Shown: one piece after another, positions 48,202 to 59,695 of the stretch | Position numbering within the stretch: position 1 is the stretch's first letter | Layout: the number at the start of each line of letters is the position of its first letter | Notes under the pieces: model-generated | What the model saw: the letters and a program-made list of their open reading frames with translations, nothing else | Told to the model about the DNA's origin: nothing | Database searches by the model: none | Program-made: the position numbers and the translations under genes | Source: Orientallactaga sibirica | Lineage: Eukaryota; Chordata; Mammalia; Rodentia; Dipodidae | Reading direction: 5' to 3' | DNA: 64,000 nucleotides | Assembly: GCA_036365145.1 (NCBI GenBank) | Contig: JAEOAD010000030.1 | Location: 10,788,501-10,852,500, forward strand

Positions 48202-48243
48202 CTCCTCCGCCGCTCGGCAGGCGGCTGTCACTGCAGGGCACTC
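48202..48243 (-). other. ACSL1: ACSL1 non-coding exon 1 (5' end estimated)
   Basis: A strong donor, GAGGAG|GTGAGTG, is read on the minus strand at 48201-48196 inside the CpG island. It lies about 65 bp downstream of a TATA-like CCTTAAATAG. Taking a start site 25-30 bp below the TATA box gives an exon of about 40 nt with no ATG, spliced over 23.7 kb to 24514. The donor is seen in sequence. The start site is an estimate, and rat Acsl1 is known to have several alternative first exons. Confidence 0.6.
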
Positions 48244-48266
48244 ACTGACCCGCGCCGCGCCGGGTG

Positions 48267-48276
48267 CTATTTAAGG
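48267..48276 (-). promoter_or_regulatory. TATA box of the ACSL1 CpG-island promoter
   Basis: CCTTAAATAG on the minus strand is the only AT-rich stretch within several hundred bases of GC-rich DNA, and it is correctly placed upstream of the exon 1 donor. TATA boxes inside CpG islands are uncommon and fit an inducible metabolic gene. Confidence 0.55.
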
Positions 48277-48354
48277 AGTCGCGGCTACTGCCGCTCTCGC
48301 GGCTGCGCCACCGCGGTCACCACTGTAGGGCCCGGCTGCTGTTAGTGCGCGTGT

Positions 48355-48480
48355 CGCGCCGCCCCGCCCCGCCGCGCGGGCCCCGCCCCTTCCCCTCCCC
48401 CCTCCGGCGCACTGGTTCCGCCCCGGCCGCAGGCCCCACCCCGTCCTGCGAGGCCCTTCCCTGCGGCCCCGCCCCGGCGC
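48355..48480 (-). promoter_or_regulatory. GC-box cluster upstream of ACSL1 exon 1
   Basis: At least three Sp1/KLF-type GC boxes (GGGCGGGGC core on the minus strand) occur at about 48360-48373, 48379-48391 and 48466-48475. They lie 80-210 bp upstream of the TATA box. Confidence 0.55.
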
Positions 48481-49209
48481 ACGCCTGGCGGGGTGAGTGA
48501 CAGGCGGTGGCCTGCAAAGGCCGCTCGAATCTCCCAAATTGCCCTGGGGTTTCACAACGAATCTGAGGGAGGGCAAAGGGTAAGTCGCAGTGCCTCAACC
48601 CCGTGTCTGGTGAGCTCTAGTAAGACAGCTCCGCTGGCTTCTTGGCTGGGCCTGTCTGCTTGAAGGGGCCATGGTAGCAAAGAGTTTCCATTTTTCTTTA
48701 GCACTGTTGTACATGACTCCATGACTCCTTTTACCCTGATTTCAACATGGAACCCACTCTAGGTTTCACCACAATCCCTGGCTAGGAAGATTTGTCTGTA
48801 CTTCCGCAGTGTCCTGGACATGAGTTAACCCCTGGACAATTCAAGCCAGGGAATGATTGGAACAGAAAATAAACTATACATTGCTCAAGGGCAGCGTTCA
48901 CCTGCCAAACTTTTGAGCTCTGTCTGCCCTGCTTAGCTTTGACTCTGCGAGTTGAGGGATCGCTTGGGGTGAGCTTTTGAGGGCTTCAAAAGGCCAACAC
49001 AGTTGACAGTCTCATGTGCCAAGTGTTACCTTTCCTCTTAGGGCCTGAGGACTGAGGATTCTGATTCTCCTCTCCAGTAACCATTGTCCAGTTTTTATGG
49101 CGTCTGCCCCAAGCAATGGGAGGATCATTGCCTGTTATTGCTTTGAATGAGAATTATTACAATAAATACCTCTGATTAACAACAGATATCACTTAATGGG
49201 TACTTGATA

Positions 49210-49380
49210 CCAGAGACTGCTATAAACACACTTATGACTATTTAATATTCATAGTAACCCTGTCGGGTGGTACTGTCTATTCCCCTTTTACAGAAAAGAA
49301 AACTGAGGCACAGAGGTCAAATGCCAGCAAAGGTAAGACTATACTTGAAACTTGATTGTCTGCCTCCAGCATATGCACAG
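49210..49380 (-). mobile_element. MIR SINE, old
   Basis: TTTAATATTCATAGTAACCC, TTTTACAGAAAAGAAAACTG and AGGCACAGAGGTCAAATG are the reverse MIR core in order. Confidence 0.7.
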
Positions 49381-50484
49381 AACAACCATGAGATTATATT
49401 GAGACTTACACTTTGGTGAGATGGCAACTGTTCCCTTCAGTCACCAGCATGCTCATGTTGACTCCAGCAAGTACTTTTCCTGGGGTATCTGGCTTGTCTA
49501 GAGCACCTGAAGGGGCCACTGTATTTGTTTCTTCCTGTGATGTGCTGGGCTCGGTGATACAGTGATAGTGTGAACCAACCTACTCACCAACAGCCTCTGT
49601 AGCAGCTGGTCTTTAGATCCCTTTGAAATCTGTGCCTTCCAAAAAAAAAAAAAGATTCCATATTCATTTTTATTGGTTTCCACTTGGCCAATTCATTGTT
49701 TCTCTCTTTGGGTTTCTCTCTCTTCCCACCCATGATTTTACCTACTTATCCAACCAGTTCTTCAGTCCTAAGGTCTCCTCAGGAACTTTACTAGTTCTGT
49801 GGCATACTCCTTTTCCAGGGCTGTGCAGCCAAGTACCACACACCAAGTGGCTTCACCAGCAGAAATGTAATGTTCTACAGTTCTAGAGAATGGATGTACT
49901 AAATTGTGGTGCCAATGGGATTGGTTCTTTCTAGGGTTTGCAAAGAAATGTGTTGCTCTGGGTCTCCCTTTGGCTTAAATGGATATCTTTCCTTGTACCT
50001 CTTCACAAGGGCACCAGTAATACTACATTAGTTCCAACTAAGGACCTCATTTTAACTAGAGTGGCCACTATATGAATAGTGGGAGGGGGTAAACATTACA
50101 TATTGACAGTCAGCTCTCTCACCTTATCTCTTTAAGACATTTTTGTCTCATACTAGATGTCTTTCTCTGGTTCTAATCTACCTGAATGGTAATTTATAGC
50201 TTTAGAATGGGAAATGTACATAAACCGGAATCACATCTGAGTTGTCATTTTTATGTAACACATAAACTGTGATGTGATTTCAGGAAGCAGCTTCATTTCT
50301 AAAAACCTCAGATTTCCCATCTGGAAATAAGGCAGTAGGCACCCTACTAAGAGATTCTGGCACATTATTGTTTATTGCTATTTCTGTTTAGGAAGCGGAA
50401 GCTCATGTACTGATGAATGATGAAAATATTGCACATATACACAATGGATTTTTACTCAGCAGAAAAGAAAAATGAAATTTGCAG

Positions 50485-50912
50485 GCCTGGAGATATGGCT
50501 TAGTGGTTAAGTGCTTGCCTGTGAAGCCTAAGCACCCTGGTTTGAGGCTGGATTCCCCAGAATCCAAGCAAGCCTGATGCATAAGGTGGCACATGCATCT
50601 GGAGTTCATTTGCAGTGGCTAGAGGCCCTGGCATGCCCATCTCTCTCTCTCTCCCTCCCTCTTTCTCTGTCTGTCACTCTCAAATAAAATAAATTTAAAA
50701 AAACAATATAAAAAAAGAATGAAGCAAATCATTTAAGAAATATAGGAAATCCAGCCAGACGTAGTGCACTCAGGAGGCAGAGGTAGGAGGATCATTGTGA
50801 GTTTGAGGCCACCCTGAAACTACATAGTGAATTCCAAGTCAACCTGGGCTAGAGAGAGACTCTACCTTGAAAAAACAAAACAAAGCAAAACAAAAAAAAA
50901 AAAAAAAAAAAG
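50485..50912 (+). mobile_element. Composite tRNA-SINE plus B1, one target duplication
   Basis: A tRNA-derived SINE (50485-50712), about 38 bp of non-SINE spacer and an internally deleted B1 (about 50752-50912) lie between two 21-22 bp direct repeats (50464-50484 and 50913-50933) that share AAAATGAAATTTGCAG. Confidence 0.6.
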
Positions 50913-51103
50913 AAAGAAAAATGAAATTTGCAGGAAAATGAATGAATCTGGAGTTATATTAAGCAAATGACAAAAACTCAGAAAACCCAAAACATCATGT
51001 TCTGTCTCATATGTGGACCCTAAGTTATGAAATCTATATGTATGGAGGTAAAGGGAGGCAAACCCTAAAAAACTTGAATGATGACCAAAAGTGGGTAATA
51101 TGA

Positions 51104-51459
51104 TGCAGTGGTTTGAATTGGGTATCCCCATAAACTCATAAGTTTTGAATGCTTGGTTCCCACGGCTGGCAATTTGGGAGATACAACCTTTCTGGAGGAG
51201 GTGTGTTTCTGGGGATTCACTTAAAGATGTTACAGCCAGTTCCCTTTGCTAGAGTTTGCCTCACTCTCCTGATGCCGTTTTCCACCTGCTATGGCAGAAG
51301 TGATTTCCATGATGTCCAGCTCATGCCATGCTGTCCCTTGCCATCATGGAACTTCTCCTTGAGACTGTAAACTGTAAATTTTGTAAGTGAAAAACTTTCC
51401 TCCTATCAACTGCTTTTGGTCAGATGCTTTGTCCCAGCAATGAGGTGGTAACTGCCACA
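51104..51459 (+). mobile_element. Solo MaLR-type LTR inserted in an L1
   Basis: Runs TGCAGTGGTTTGAATTGGG to ACTGCCACA, 356 bp, flanked by TATGA at 51099-51103 and 51460-51464. L1 sequence continues on both sides, so the LTR is the younger event. Confidence 0.8.
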
Positions 51460-52327
51460 TATGAGATAACAAGGAAGGGGAGTAGAAGGCAAAAAGACAC
51501 ATGTGACACATGGACAGAGAAGAGAAGGATGCAAGGGGGATGAGAGGGATGGGAAGATGAGGGGGAAGAAAATCAACTAAAACAAGTTGTATTTGAAAAT
51601 GCCATAATGATATATAAAACTCTATGCTAAAAATTAAGTATTATAAAATTATAAGGATAAAGAAAGGGCAGGGCTAAATAATCTCTCAGTGTCCTTGCAA
51701 TGCACAGCAAAGCAAAACAACCATAAAACTTACTTTTAAAAAAGTTTCCATAATGTATGGGTTGTCCTAAGGCCATCAGGTAAAGCACGTGAGGCAGCAT
51801 TGGACAGTGGGAAGAGCACAGGTTCAAGGGCTGGCATGTGTGCATTAAGACACATCTCATCCTCTGTGAGTCAAGAGCACCAGAATCTACTGCAGGACAA
51901 ACAGTGTGGTGTTCTAAGGACTGAAAAAAACCTATGGTCTTGTTTTTCTTATTAAATGAGCGTTCTGGATGCCATAGTGATGAGTTAAATTTTATGACTT
52001 GGGCGGGGAGGGGGGATAAGAAGTCAGTTTTAACCCCCCCCTTTTGAATTTAGTTTTTCTGAGTGTTTCTTTCGATAAGTGCACAATTAATTGGATGTTG
52101 AAGTGGAACCAGATTTCTTCATGGATATTTGAGTCTCTTTTTGGTTGCTCTAATCTCCATTACATTTTGACCCAATTAAAATTTTGTGGCTAATTCTGGC
52201 TAGAATAAAATCTATATCTATCTAAAATTGATTGATCAGTCTTTTAGAGTAGCTAAAAGCAAAGTTAAGGTCCTTTTAGGGGCAAGCTGATAGGTTGGCA
52301 ATGGCCCTGTCTCAAAAGTTTTCATTA

Positions 52328-52558
52328 TGGGCCTGGAGAGATGGCGTACTGGTAAAGGAGGTTGCTTGCGAAGGCTAAGGACCTGTGTTTGACTCTCCAG
52401 ATCCCGCGTAAGCCAGATGCACAAAAGTGAGGCAACAGCAAGGTCACACCTGCCCACTAGGTGGTGCAAGTATCTGGAATTGGATTTCAGTGGCTGAGGC
52501 CCTGGCATGCTAATCTTTTCTCTCCCCCTCTGTCTCTCTCTTTAAAAAAAAAAAAAAT
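52328..52558 (+). mobile_element. tRNA-derived SINE, long subfamily
   Basis: GGGCCTGGAGAGATGGCGTA head and CACCTGCCCACTAGGTGGTG block. AAAGTTTTCATTATG flanks at 52314 and 52562 form a perfect duplication. Confidence 0.9.
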
Positions 52559-53082
52559 TAAAAAGTTTTCATTATGATTGTCAAAGTTGTGACTATCATT
52601 GATCTTTTACATCTGTTGCTTTTGAGTATGGCCATCTGAAGTATAGCCACAATAATTAATAGCCAATGTGCTTTCAATTTTATTCCTTGGAAACTGGATG
52701 GGTAATGGAGGGGTTGATATCTGTGACTGAGTGCTTGATGCATACATCTGTTAGGCATACATCTCTGTCCCCCATGGAATTACGAGTATCTGGAGGGCAA
52801 ACACTTGTGTCCCTTGAATCCTCATAAACCATTTCATCTCTTCTCACTGTGTTGTAAGACATGCCATAGTATTGGTACATCATGGGAACTTAGTTGTTTG
52901 GACATTTTTTCCAACTGTTCACATGCGATCAGTGTCAATCAAGGGTGGATCCAGGTTTAGGGAAGCTGGAAGCTTATACAATTTTCTTTAAGAAAATTTC
53001 AAAGTTGGTCATAAAAGTAAATTTTTTTTTGAGTGAGAACAGAAATCAGTACTATGTGAATTTAGAAAGCTGAGTCATCACG

Positions 53083-53290
53083 GGGCTGGAGATATTGCTC
53101 AGTGTTTAAGGTGCTTGCCTGCAAAGCCTAATGACCTAGGTTCTATTCCCCAGTACCCACATAAAGCCAGGTGCAAAGAGTGACACATTTATCTAGAGTT
53201 CATTTGCAATGGCTGGAGTCTCTGACATGCTCATTCTCTCTGTTTGTTTCTCTTCTATCTCTCTCTGCTTAAAAATAAATAAAATAAAAA
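53083..53290 (+). mobile_element. tRNA-derived SINE
   Basis: GGGGCTGGAGATATTGCTCA to CTTAAAAATAAATAAAATAA. AAAGCTGAGTCATCA and AAAGTTGGGTCATCA flank it. Confidence 0.85.
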
Positions 53291-53377
53291 AAGAAAGTTG
53301 GGTCATCAGGACTCAAATAGCAGGGAAGCAAAAGACATTTCCCATTAAAATCTTTAGATTATTTTTCCTTATGTTTT

Positions 53378-53379
<2 letters not shown>

Positions 53380-53424
<45 letters not shown>
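53380..53424. repeat. TA microsatellite
   Basis: About 22 uninterrupted AT units. Confidence 0.95.
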
Positions 53425-53427
<3 letters not shown>

Positions 53428-53457
53428 TCAATTTCTTAGAAGACTTTTGACAAACTT

Positions 53458-54046
53458 TGTTTTTTAATAAATTTTCAATTTATAGAAAAGTTACAGAGTT
53501 CTCATAAGACCCTCATCCAATTTTTAATAGTATATGGTACATTTGTTACAATTAGGAAGCCAGAATCAATACATTACTGTAACTAAAATGCATCCATTGT
53601 TCAAATTTCCCAATTTTTTTTTTTTTTTTTTTTTTTTTTGTTTTTCGAGGTAGGGTCTCACTCTGGCCCAGGCTGACCTGGAATTAACTATGTAGTCTCA
53701 GAGTGGCCTTGAACTCACGGCAGTCCTCCTACCTCTGCCTCCCGAGTGCTGGGATTAAAGGCGTGCGCCACCACGCCTGGCTCCAAATTTCCCAATTTTA
53801 TGTCCTTTATTTTTGTTCCAGCATCCCAGCCAAGGTAGATTGTTTATATTCAGTTCTTAGTCTCCTCCTGGCTGTGCCAGTTTCTCAGATGATTCTTTCT
53901 TTGTAAAGACCTTGACATCTCTGAGTGATACTGGTCAGTATTTGGTAAAAATATTTTTCTGTTGACATTTGCCTAACTCTTTTCTCATGACTAGACTAGG
54001 ATTATAGATTCTTGCTGGAAGGAAGACCATCAATGATTTTTTTTTG
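53458..54046. mobile_element. Old L1M-type fragment carrying a young B1
   Basis: GGTACATTTGTTACAATTAG, CTCCTCCTGGCTGTGCCAGT and TTCTCATGACTAGACTAGGA match a widespread old L1M region from memory. It is split at 53618-53783 by a B1 with perfect 16-bp target duplications. Orientation not decided. Confidence 0.5.
53618..53783 (-). mobile_element. B1 SINE, young, TTAACTATG subfamily
   Basis: Near-consensus copy with a perfect 16-bp duplication CAAATTTCCCAATTTT at 53602-53617 and 53784-53799. Confidence 0.95.
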
Positions 54047-54110
54047 TGACATTGCTATCAAATCCAGGACCTCTTGCATGCTCTACCATTAAGCTAAAAT
54101 GCCAGCCCCA
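54047..54110 (-). mobile_element. ID-like SINE
   Basis: Reverse reads GGGGCTGGCATTTTAGCTTA and ATGGTAGAGCATGCAAGAGG, the tRNA-Ala-like ID head. Confidence 0.6.
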
Positions 54111-54204
54111 ATTAACATTTTTGTAACATAATTTTCTACAGAAAGAATAGAAAATAAATTCAGTCTTTTCTCTAATGTGATTGATAGAATTTTTTGTGTA
54201 CATG

Positions 54205-54216
54205 TGTAGTTTATGG

Positions 54217-54248
<32 letters not shown>

Positions 54249-54445
54249 GCAGTCCCACAAGTACACCTGTGGAGGCCAGAGAAAAATGTCAGGTGCCACT
54301 CTTTCATCATTCATCTGCATGCTTCCTTGAGATTGAGACTGTCCCTCATTCTGGAGCTTACCATTTTCATGAGCCACAGTGATTCTCTGGTCTCTGCTCC
54401 CCACAAGACTGGGGTTACAGACATGTGTGGCCATACACAGCAATT
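54205..54445. mobile_element. B4/RSINE-type repeat with TG microsatellite
   Basis: TG run (54216-54244), then CTGTGGAGGCCAGAGAAAAA and GACTGGGGTTACAGACATGT, the rodent B4-type outline. Confidence 0.5.
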
Positions 54446-54531
54446 TTTTAACTGATTATTTTGATCAGATATTGAAAAAAACTATTGTTTTTCACTTTAA
54501 ATGGAAAATATGGCCATGGTATACTTTATTT

Positions 54532-54533
<2 letters not shown>

Positions 54534-54564
<31 letters not shown>

Positions 54565-54707
54565 GTTTTGTGAGGTAGGGTCTCACTCTGGCCCAGGCTG
54601 ACCTGGAATTAACTATGTAGTCTCAGGGTGGCCTCGAGCTCACGGCGATCCTCCTACCTCTGCCTCCCGAGTGCTGGGATTAAAGGCGTGCGCCACCACG
54701 CCCGGCA
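54534..54707 (-). mobile_element. B1 SINE, young, TTAACTATG subfamily
   Basis: Long unbroken T-tract, near-consensus body and a perfect 15-bp duplication GTATACTTTATTTGT at 54519-54533 and 54708-54722. Confidence 0.95.
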
Positions 54708-55884
54708 GTATACTTTATTTGTACATTTCATTCCCTGTGTCTCTTCTTCTGAGCACATGTTTCAAGATACCTTGTGACAGGTGGATATGGAGGGATGACC
54801 TTTAACCAGCTGTCAGGAGTGTAGATGAGTTTTCACAGTGGGTGCAGCCATCTTGAAGGCATTCCTGTCAATGCAAATTCCATAAATATAGCTCCTCAAA
54901 CCCAGAGAAGTGTATTGCAACACCAGTTCCCCTTATCTGGGTTCCAGAAAAGACCTCAGCACCACCAACCAAGTCATCTTCAACTGATAGTTAAACTGTC
55001 TCCTGCAGTTTTGTGTGGACTATTGAACTATGCAAACTTGTTGCAAGGGCCCCTCCCTATATCTCACAAGAGGCCCTAAAATTTTAGCTATGCTAACCTC
55101 ACAGTAAACCTACTTTAGTGGGCAAATGTTTTCAGACCATTTTATGCCACTGTTTGGATTTGCTAGTGAAATGCTCTTGAGCTCATAGCTGTAGGGAGAA
55201 GAAGCATGTCCACCAGACTGTGGGCTGTTTCTGTGCTCTGTATTAAACCACAGTCCTGCCTTTCTACACATTCTTTCTATTTTTTAAATGCACTTGACCC
55301 ATGGGCTTCATGCATTTTATGAAGGAGAGCTAATCTGCAGTTGCTGAGGCAGTAATTTCCCTGGATATCTCCCTCCTCCATCTTGGTCAGAGTCCACCAA
55401 CTCTCCTAGGCCCAGGCACTGAGCAGACTCTCTCTCAGCATTGTAGATGTGCTCCAACACAGAGCTACTGGTAAGGCCAGGGTTTCCAGTTCCCGCCCTA
55501 AACCTCTGCAGCATTCTTTCTCTTTATCTAAAGTGATGTGAAGATTTTAATAAGCCAATGTCAAAAGAGATTATTAGTGCTCTATCTTTCCAACTTGATG
55601 GCTTCTAATTCTCAGTCAGTATAATTCAAACTCTTTTCAAAGCCTTTTAAGGGATCCTTCATAACCTATCTTGCTTTCCACACCATTCAGTTTGTTATTA
55701 TTCTACCCAGGTACATGGAACTATCTACAGGTTAAGTGCCAAGAATCAGATTGCTTAGATTCAAAATCTATGGTTTACTACTTACAGACTTAAGGCAAAT
55801 ATGTACTTTTCTTATTAGCCAAGTGAATATAAAATTTCATTGCATTAGAGCTAATCCACAGTCAATTATAAAATTCACTATTTT

Positions 55885-57190
55885 TAAACTTTGTGTTGAT
55901 AGAATCCATTCATATGGTCAATATACTACACCCTCCTTTCCTCCCTTTCTCCCTCCCATGCTGGCTCCACTGAATCCCTTCCTTCCAATTAGTTCCTCTT
56001 TTATTTTTCTCAACAAGTTTTATGTATGTACAAAATCTACTTAGATCATAGTCATCTCACTTGTCTTTTTCCTACCCCTCTGCTCCTTTCTCTGCCTCCT
56101 TCCTCCCACCAACTAGTCCCACTACTATTTGTTAATTGAGTATGAATTTCATTGTATGACCCTTCTGGGTGCTGGTTGTATTCCCATCAGGTTAATCTCT
56201 TATATCCTCTCTTCCCTGCCCCAATCCACCGAGGGCCCTCCTCAGTGGGGTTATTGGTATTTCCTGTGGGGTCCTGGGAGGGGCAGGGCAGAACAATCTT
56301 CCTCCTCTTCAACAATGTTCTCTGAGCATTGTTGGGGGTGTTATAAGATTTCTTTAGTGGTAAGCTCTCTGCAGTCTCTGAATTTCTGCTTTGATTCATT
56401 TTGAGTGTCCTTAGTGTCTATTGTTATCTCCCTTGAGTTGGTTGTCAGGCTAGCAGTGAGAGCAGCATTCATATTTAGATTGTCACTTCTTCTGTAGTGT
56501 CTTGTGGGCCCTGGCAGATGTAATGCAGGTGGGTCATTTTATGTTAGGTAGTTGATTTTCTTTTCTTGTCATATTGAAGAAAACTGGGTTCTCCCTGGTT
56601 TTTACTGCTTTCTGTAGAACAAAACAGATTCTCCAATCAAGAGTAAGAGCACCATGGATTAAAGGGGATAAGCCTACTCGTTTAAGAGATGGTTGGATGG
56701 GTATAACCTATCTTCTTGGCCATAGAGAAGTGGGAGCTTCTCTCTGGAGTCTATGTTTTCCTAGCACCAGTTCTCTTCCACTGAGAAGGCCTCATATCCA
56801 ATTAGAGAGCCATTAATTACTCACATGGGCTGTATGCTGCTATTGCACAGGTGTGTCCATCATGTCTGCCTGGTTGATTTTGTAGCTTGTGGGTCCCTTG
56901 TTTGTTCACACTATTGATAGCAATTATCCACCAGCAGCTCACATAGCACCTTCTAGCGCTATGAAGATTAGCCAGCTTTATTCTAGTTTCATGCTAATAC
57001 CCCTGAAGCTTACTACTACTTACAGTCAACTTAAGCTATTCCAAGTTTGAAACCACATGAGAGAGAAAACAGGTGGCATTTGTCTTTGAGCCTGTGTGAC
57101 CTCACTTAGTATGATTTTTTCCAAGTCCACCCATTTTCCTGAAAATTTCATTATTTCACTTTCACTCACCACTCTGAGCCATCCCTTCAG
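55885..57190 (-). mobile_element. L1 3' UTR remnant, antisense
   Basis: Read in reverse, the right end gives the L1 string around GAAATTTTCAGGAAAATGG and AGTGAGGTCACACAGGCTC. Toward the left are GATTTTGTAGCTTGTGGG and CAGCTCACATAGCACCTTCT, features of rodent L1 3' UTRs, followed by the pyrimidine-rich end near 55930. Confidence 0.55.
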
Positions 57191-58250
57191 CCCTTGTTAA
57201 TCCTTCTAAATCTAACTCAGTCATTTCCTCAGAATATGAGCTCACAATGTGCTATTTCCAGGCTGTGCTGCTCCAGACTTCAGATATGTTGCTGTTGGTG
57301 GCAGTTTGTCAATGCACTGTTTCTAGGCCTATGGGCCTAGCTTTGAACTTATTGACACCAGATTTTGCATATAGTCTAGTCATCTTCCACCCCAAGCCAA
57401 TACAGTGCCTGGCATCTGGTCCATATTTATGCATTTGAACTGCCAAGTCACCTGGAATCAAATTGCTTCTCATTCCCTAGGTGTAATTCCTCTCTCCTCT
57501 AGTATGCCCTTGCCATTCTTTTATCATGTTTGTAGTGCAGAAACTGTCACACTGTATTGTGAGTTCATATTTGTGTGACATGCACATATATAAAATGCAC
57601 CTTATTTTACATTATGCAGAGCTCTAACACCATGCATGAACACTGTATCTATCTGTTCAATGAATAAAAGTAGAGTGGAATCTCCACTTCCACTCTCACT
57701 TTCTCCTTCTCCAATGCACTAAGCAAAAGCCAGCTCAGCACTTACTCTAGGCCTTAAGTCTTCATTTTAGCCTTCTTGAAGTTGAGAATCTGATGAACAC
57801 TTAAACTACCCTTATAAGGAACATTCTTTGAGTTTCTTGATGTTCCTAGTTAAGAGCCCCTGGTAAAGTAGGAGGAGCCAACAACCTATTATAGTGCTAA
57901 AAAAATCTAAGTTCAAGGCCAGATTCTATCTCTTCCTCATTCTGTAACTCATTTTTCTGAGCCTGTTTTTACTTCTGAAAATGAGTGTAATTATAGCCAG
58001 CACCATGAGTTTTCAAGTGCCTGTAGTCAGTGATGGGCTAAAGTTCAATATTAAGTTCAGGACTTCATGTATTATTTAAAAACATTTACAAAGAATCCAC
58101 TGTGTGCTAGTCTCATTGGTAGATGCTGGCATTCTTAAGTATGTGCATGTGTGTGTGTTTGTAAATACCTGGCCCTAGACATGAAAAGTGTACAGAGTTG
58201 AATACAAATGAGACTTCAGAGGATTGAAGTGTGATGAACCAGTGCCCATC

Positions 58251-58601
58251 TATGGTGGTTTGAATATGGTGTATCCCAGATAGCTTTTTGTGTTTGTGAT
58301 TAAGTCTCATCTTAATTCCTAGTTGGTGGATCCCTCGGGAGATGGAGCCTTGGAAGAGGTATGTCACTGGGACAGGCCTTGGGACTTCATAGTCCAGCCC
58401 CCTTGCCAATTCAAGCCAGCTCACTCTTGCTGTTTTCTCCCAGTTAATGTGCAAATACAATGCACTACTGATCTTGCTATGTTTTCTCTGTCATGATGAA
58501 AATTCCCCTCAAAACCATAAGCTGAAGTAAACCCTTTCATCCCAGGAGCTACTTCTGGTTGGGTGTTTTGTCTCAACAATGAAACGGTAAGTGCTATACC
58601 A
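58251..58601 (+). mobile_element. MaLR-type solo LTR
   Basis: TATGGTGGTTTGAATATGG start, internal GAAAATTCCCCTCAAAACC and AAGTAAACCC poly(A)-like region, end near GCTATACCA. Divergent; the borders are approximate. Confidence 0.6.
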
Positions 58602-59321
58602 TGTATGACTACAGTGCATTCTCTCCTAAAGTTTTCCGCACAAAACAGAAAACATTTTACCAAATTAACTCACTAACAAGATGTGACACTATTGATTCCT
58701 CTATCTCTTTGGCCATGTAATCAAAGCCTAGTCCTTATTTATCTCCCACATTTGTCCTTTTCATTGACTGCTAAATTCAAAGCTAAAAGTCCTCATTAGG
58801 AATACCCTTGGGTAGTCAAAATTGAATAAAATGTCTTTAGCCTGGGTGTATTGAATACATGGCTATTAGTTCAATATAATACATTCTCATGTGTTTTACT
58901 GACTGAGTAGAATTAATTCTTATATTCACTATGCACAGCTAATAGTCAAAGGGGCTTAGGGACACTGATTTTGTATCATGGCTAGAAATCCTTTAAAAAA
59001 ATACTTGGCAGGCAATTCTTAGCATAGTTTTACATTTTAAATGAAAGAAACTTATGGTGCTCTAGTCATTTGGACTCCTATTGGAACCATCTAGATGCTT
59101 CTGCTCCTGGTCTCTCTCTTCTTCAAGTCAATTAGTTTGCCCGGACATGCTAAACTTTCTCTTTGTTGAGGACCTAGTTTTGGGGTAATAATCTGGAAAG
59201 ATTAGATTTAGATCATAGTAATGTTTGGAAGTCTACATCTCCCCAGAGTCATTTCTACTATGGTATCAATACTTGCCACAACATTCTATTATTTGAATGT
59301 TAGATTAAAAAATATACAGTG

Positions 59322-59518
59322 GGGCTGAGGAAATAGCTGAACAGTTAAAGGTACTTGCTTACAAAGCCTGGCAGACCAGGTGTTATTGCCCAGTACCTAC
59401 ATAAAGCAAAATGCACAAAGTAGCATGTGTGTCTGGAGTTCATTTGCAGTGTGGCAAGAGGTCCTGGTGTGTCCATACTCACACTCTCTCATAAATAAGT
59501 TAATTAAATAAAATAAAT
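59322..59518 (+). mobile_element. tRNA-derived SINE
   Basis: GGGGCTGAGGAAATAGCTGA to CATAAATAAGTTAATTAAAT. Confidence 0.85.
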
Positions 59519-59527
59519 TGTCCCTTA

Positions 59528-59695
59528 CAAGCTGGGTGTGGTGTTCTATATCTTTAATCTCAGCATTTGGGAGGCTGAGATAAAAAGATCACTGTGAGTT
59601 CCAAGCCAGTTTGGGCTACAGAATGAGTTCCAGGTCTGCCTTGGCTAGAGTGAAACCCTGCCTCAAAAAGCAAAAATTAATAAAATAAAATAAAA
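59528..59695 (+). mobile_element. B1 SINE, diverged
   Basis: AAGCTGGGTGTGGTGTTCTA to CCTGCCTCAAAAAGCAAAAA; lies directly behind the preceding SINE. Confidence 0.85.

Larger units (their letters stand above)
2952..48243 (-). other. ACSL1: ACSL1 transcription unit, 5' part (exons 1-5 of the gene)
   Basis: The gene is read right to left from the CpG-island promoter near 48.25 kb and leaves the window past base 1. Four coding exons (24288-24482 coding part, 11680-11794, 6979-7043, 2952-3053) have lengths 195, 115, 65 and 102 nt. Their phases join without a frameshift into 159 codons. The joined product matches the N-terminus of mammalian ACSL1 throughout, with rodent-type residues such as ASPEQFIG and FSQNRPE. 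ACSL1 converts long-chain fatty acids, ATP and CoA to acyl-CoA, AMP and PPi at the ER and outer mitochondrial membrane, feeding triglyceride synthesis and beta-oxidation. The ATP-binding and ligase motifs are encoded by exons outside the window. The homology call is from memory of the family, not from a search. Confidence 0.95.
47735..48510. promoter_or_regulatory. CpG island over the ACSL1 promoter and exon 1
   Basis: This is the only stretch in the window with dense CpG (repeated CGCG, GCCGCG, CCGCGG) against an otherwise CpG-poor background. It covers the TATA box, GC boxes, exon 1 and about 470 bp of intron 1. Long open frames here on both strands follow from the GC content and resemble no protein. 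Confidence 0.9.
50395..51640 (+). mobile_element. L1 3' region, with three nested insertions
   Basis: TATACACAATGGATTTTTAC, then AATGAAATTTGCAGGAAAATG and CATCATGTTCTGTCTCATAT are the classic L1 3' UTR succession. It is interrupted at 50485-50912 (tRNA SINE plus B1) and 51104-51459 (LTR). No ORF2 is preserved. Confidence 0.75.

Noticed and set aside
47714..48598. Several overlapping open frames of 80-186 codons on both strands in the CpG island
   Set aside because: They follow from high GC and few stop codons. Compositions are Ala/Arg/Pro/Gly-rich without domain character, and the stretch is the ACSL1 promoter and exon 1.
55317..55514. 65-codon minus-strand open frame with plausible composition
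   Set aside because: No recognised family, no start context or neighbours; may belong to an unidentified old repeat.
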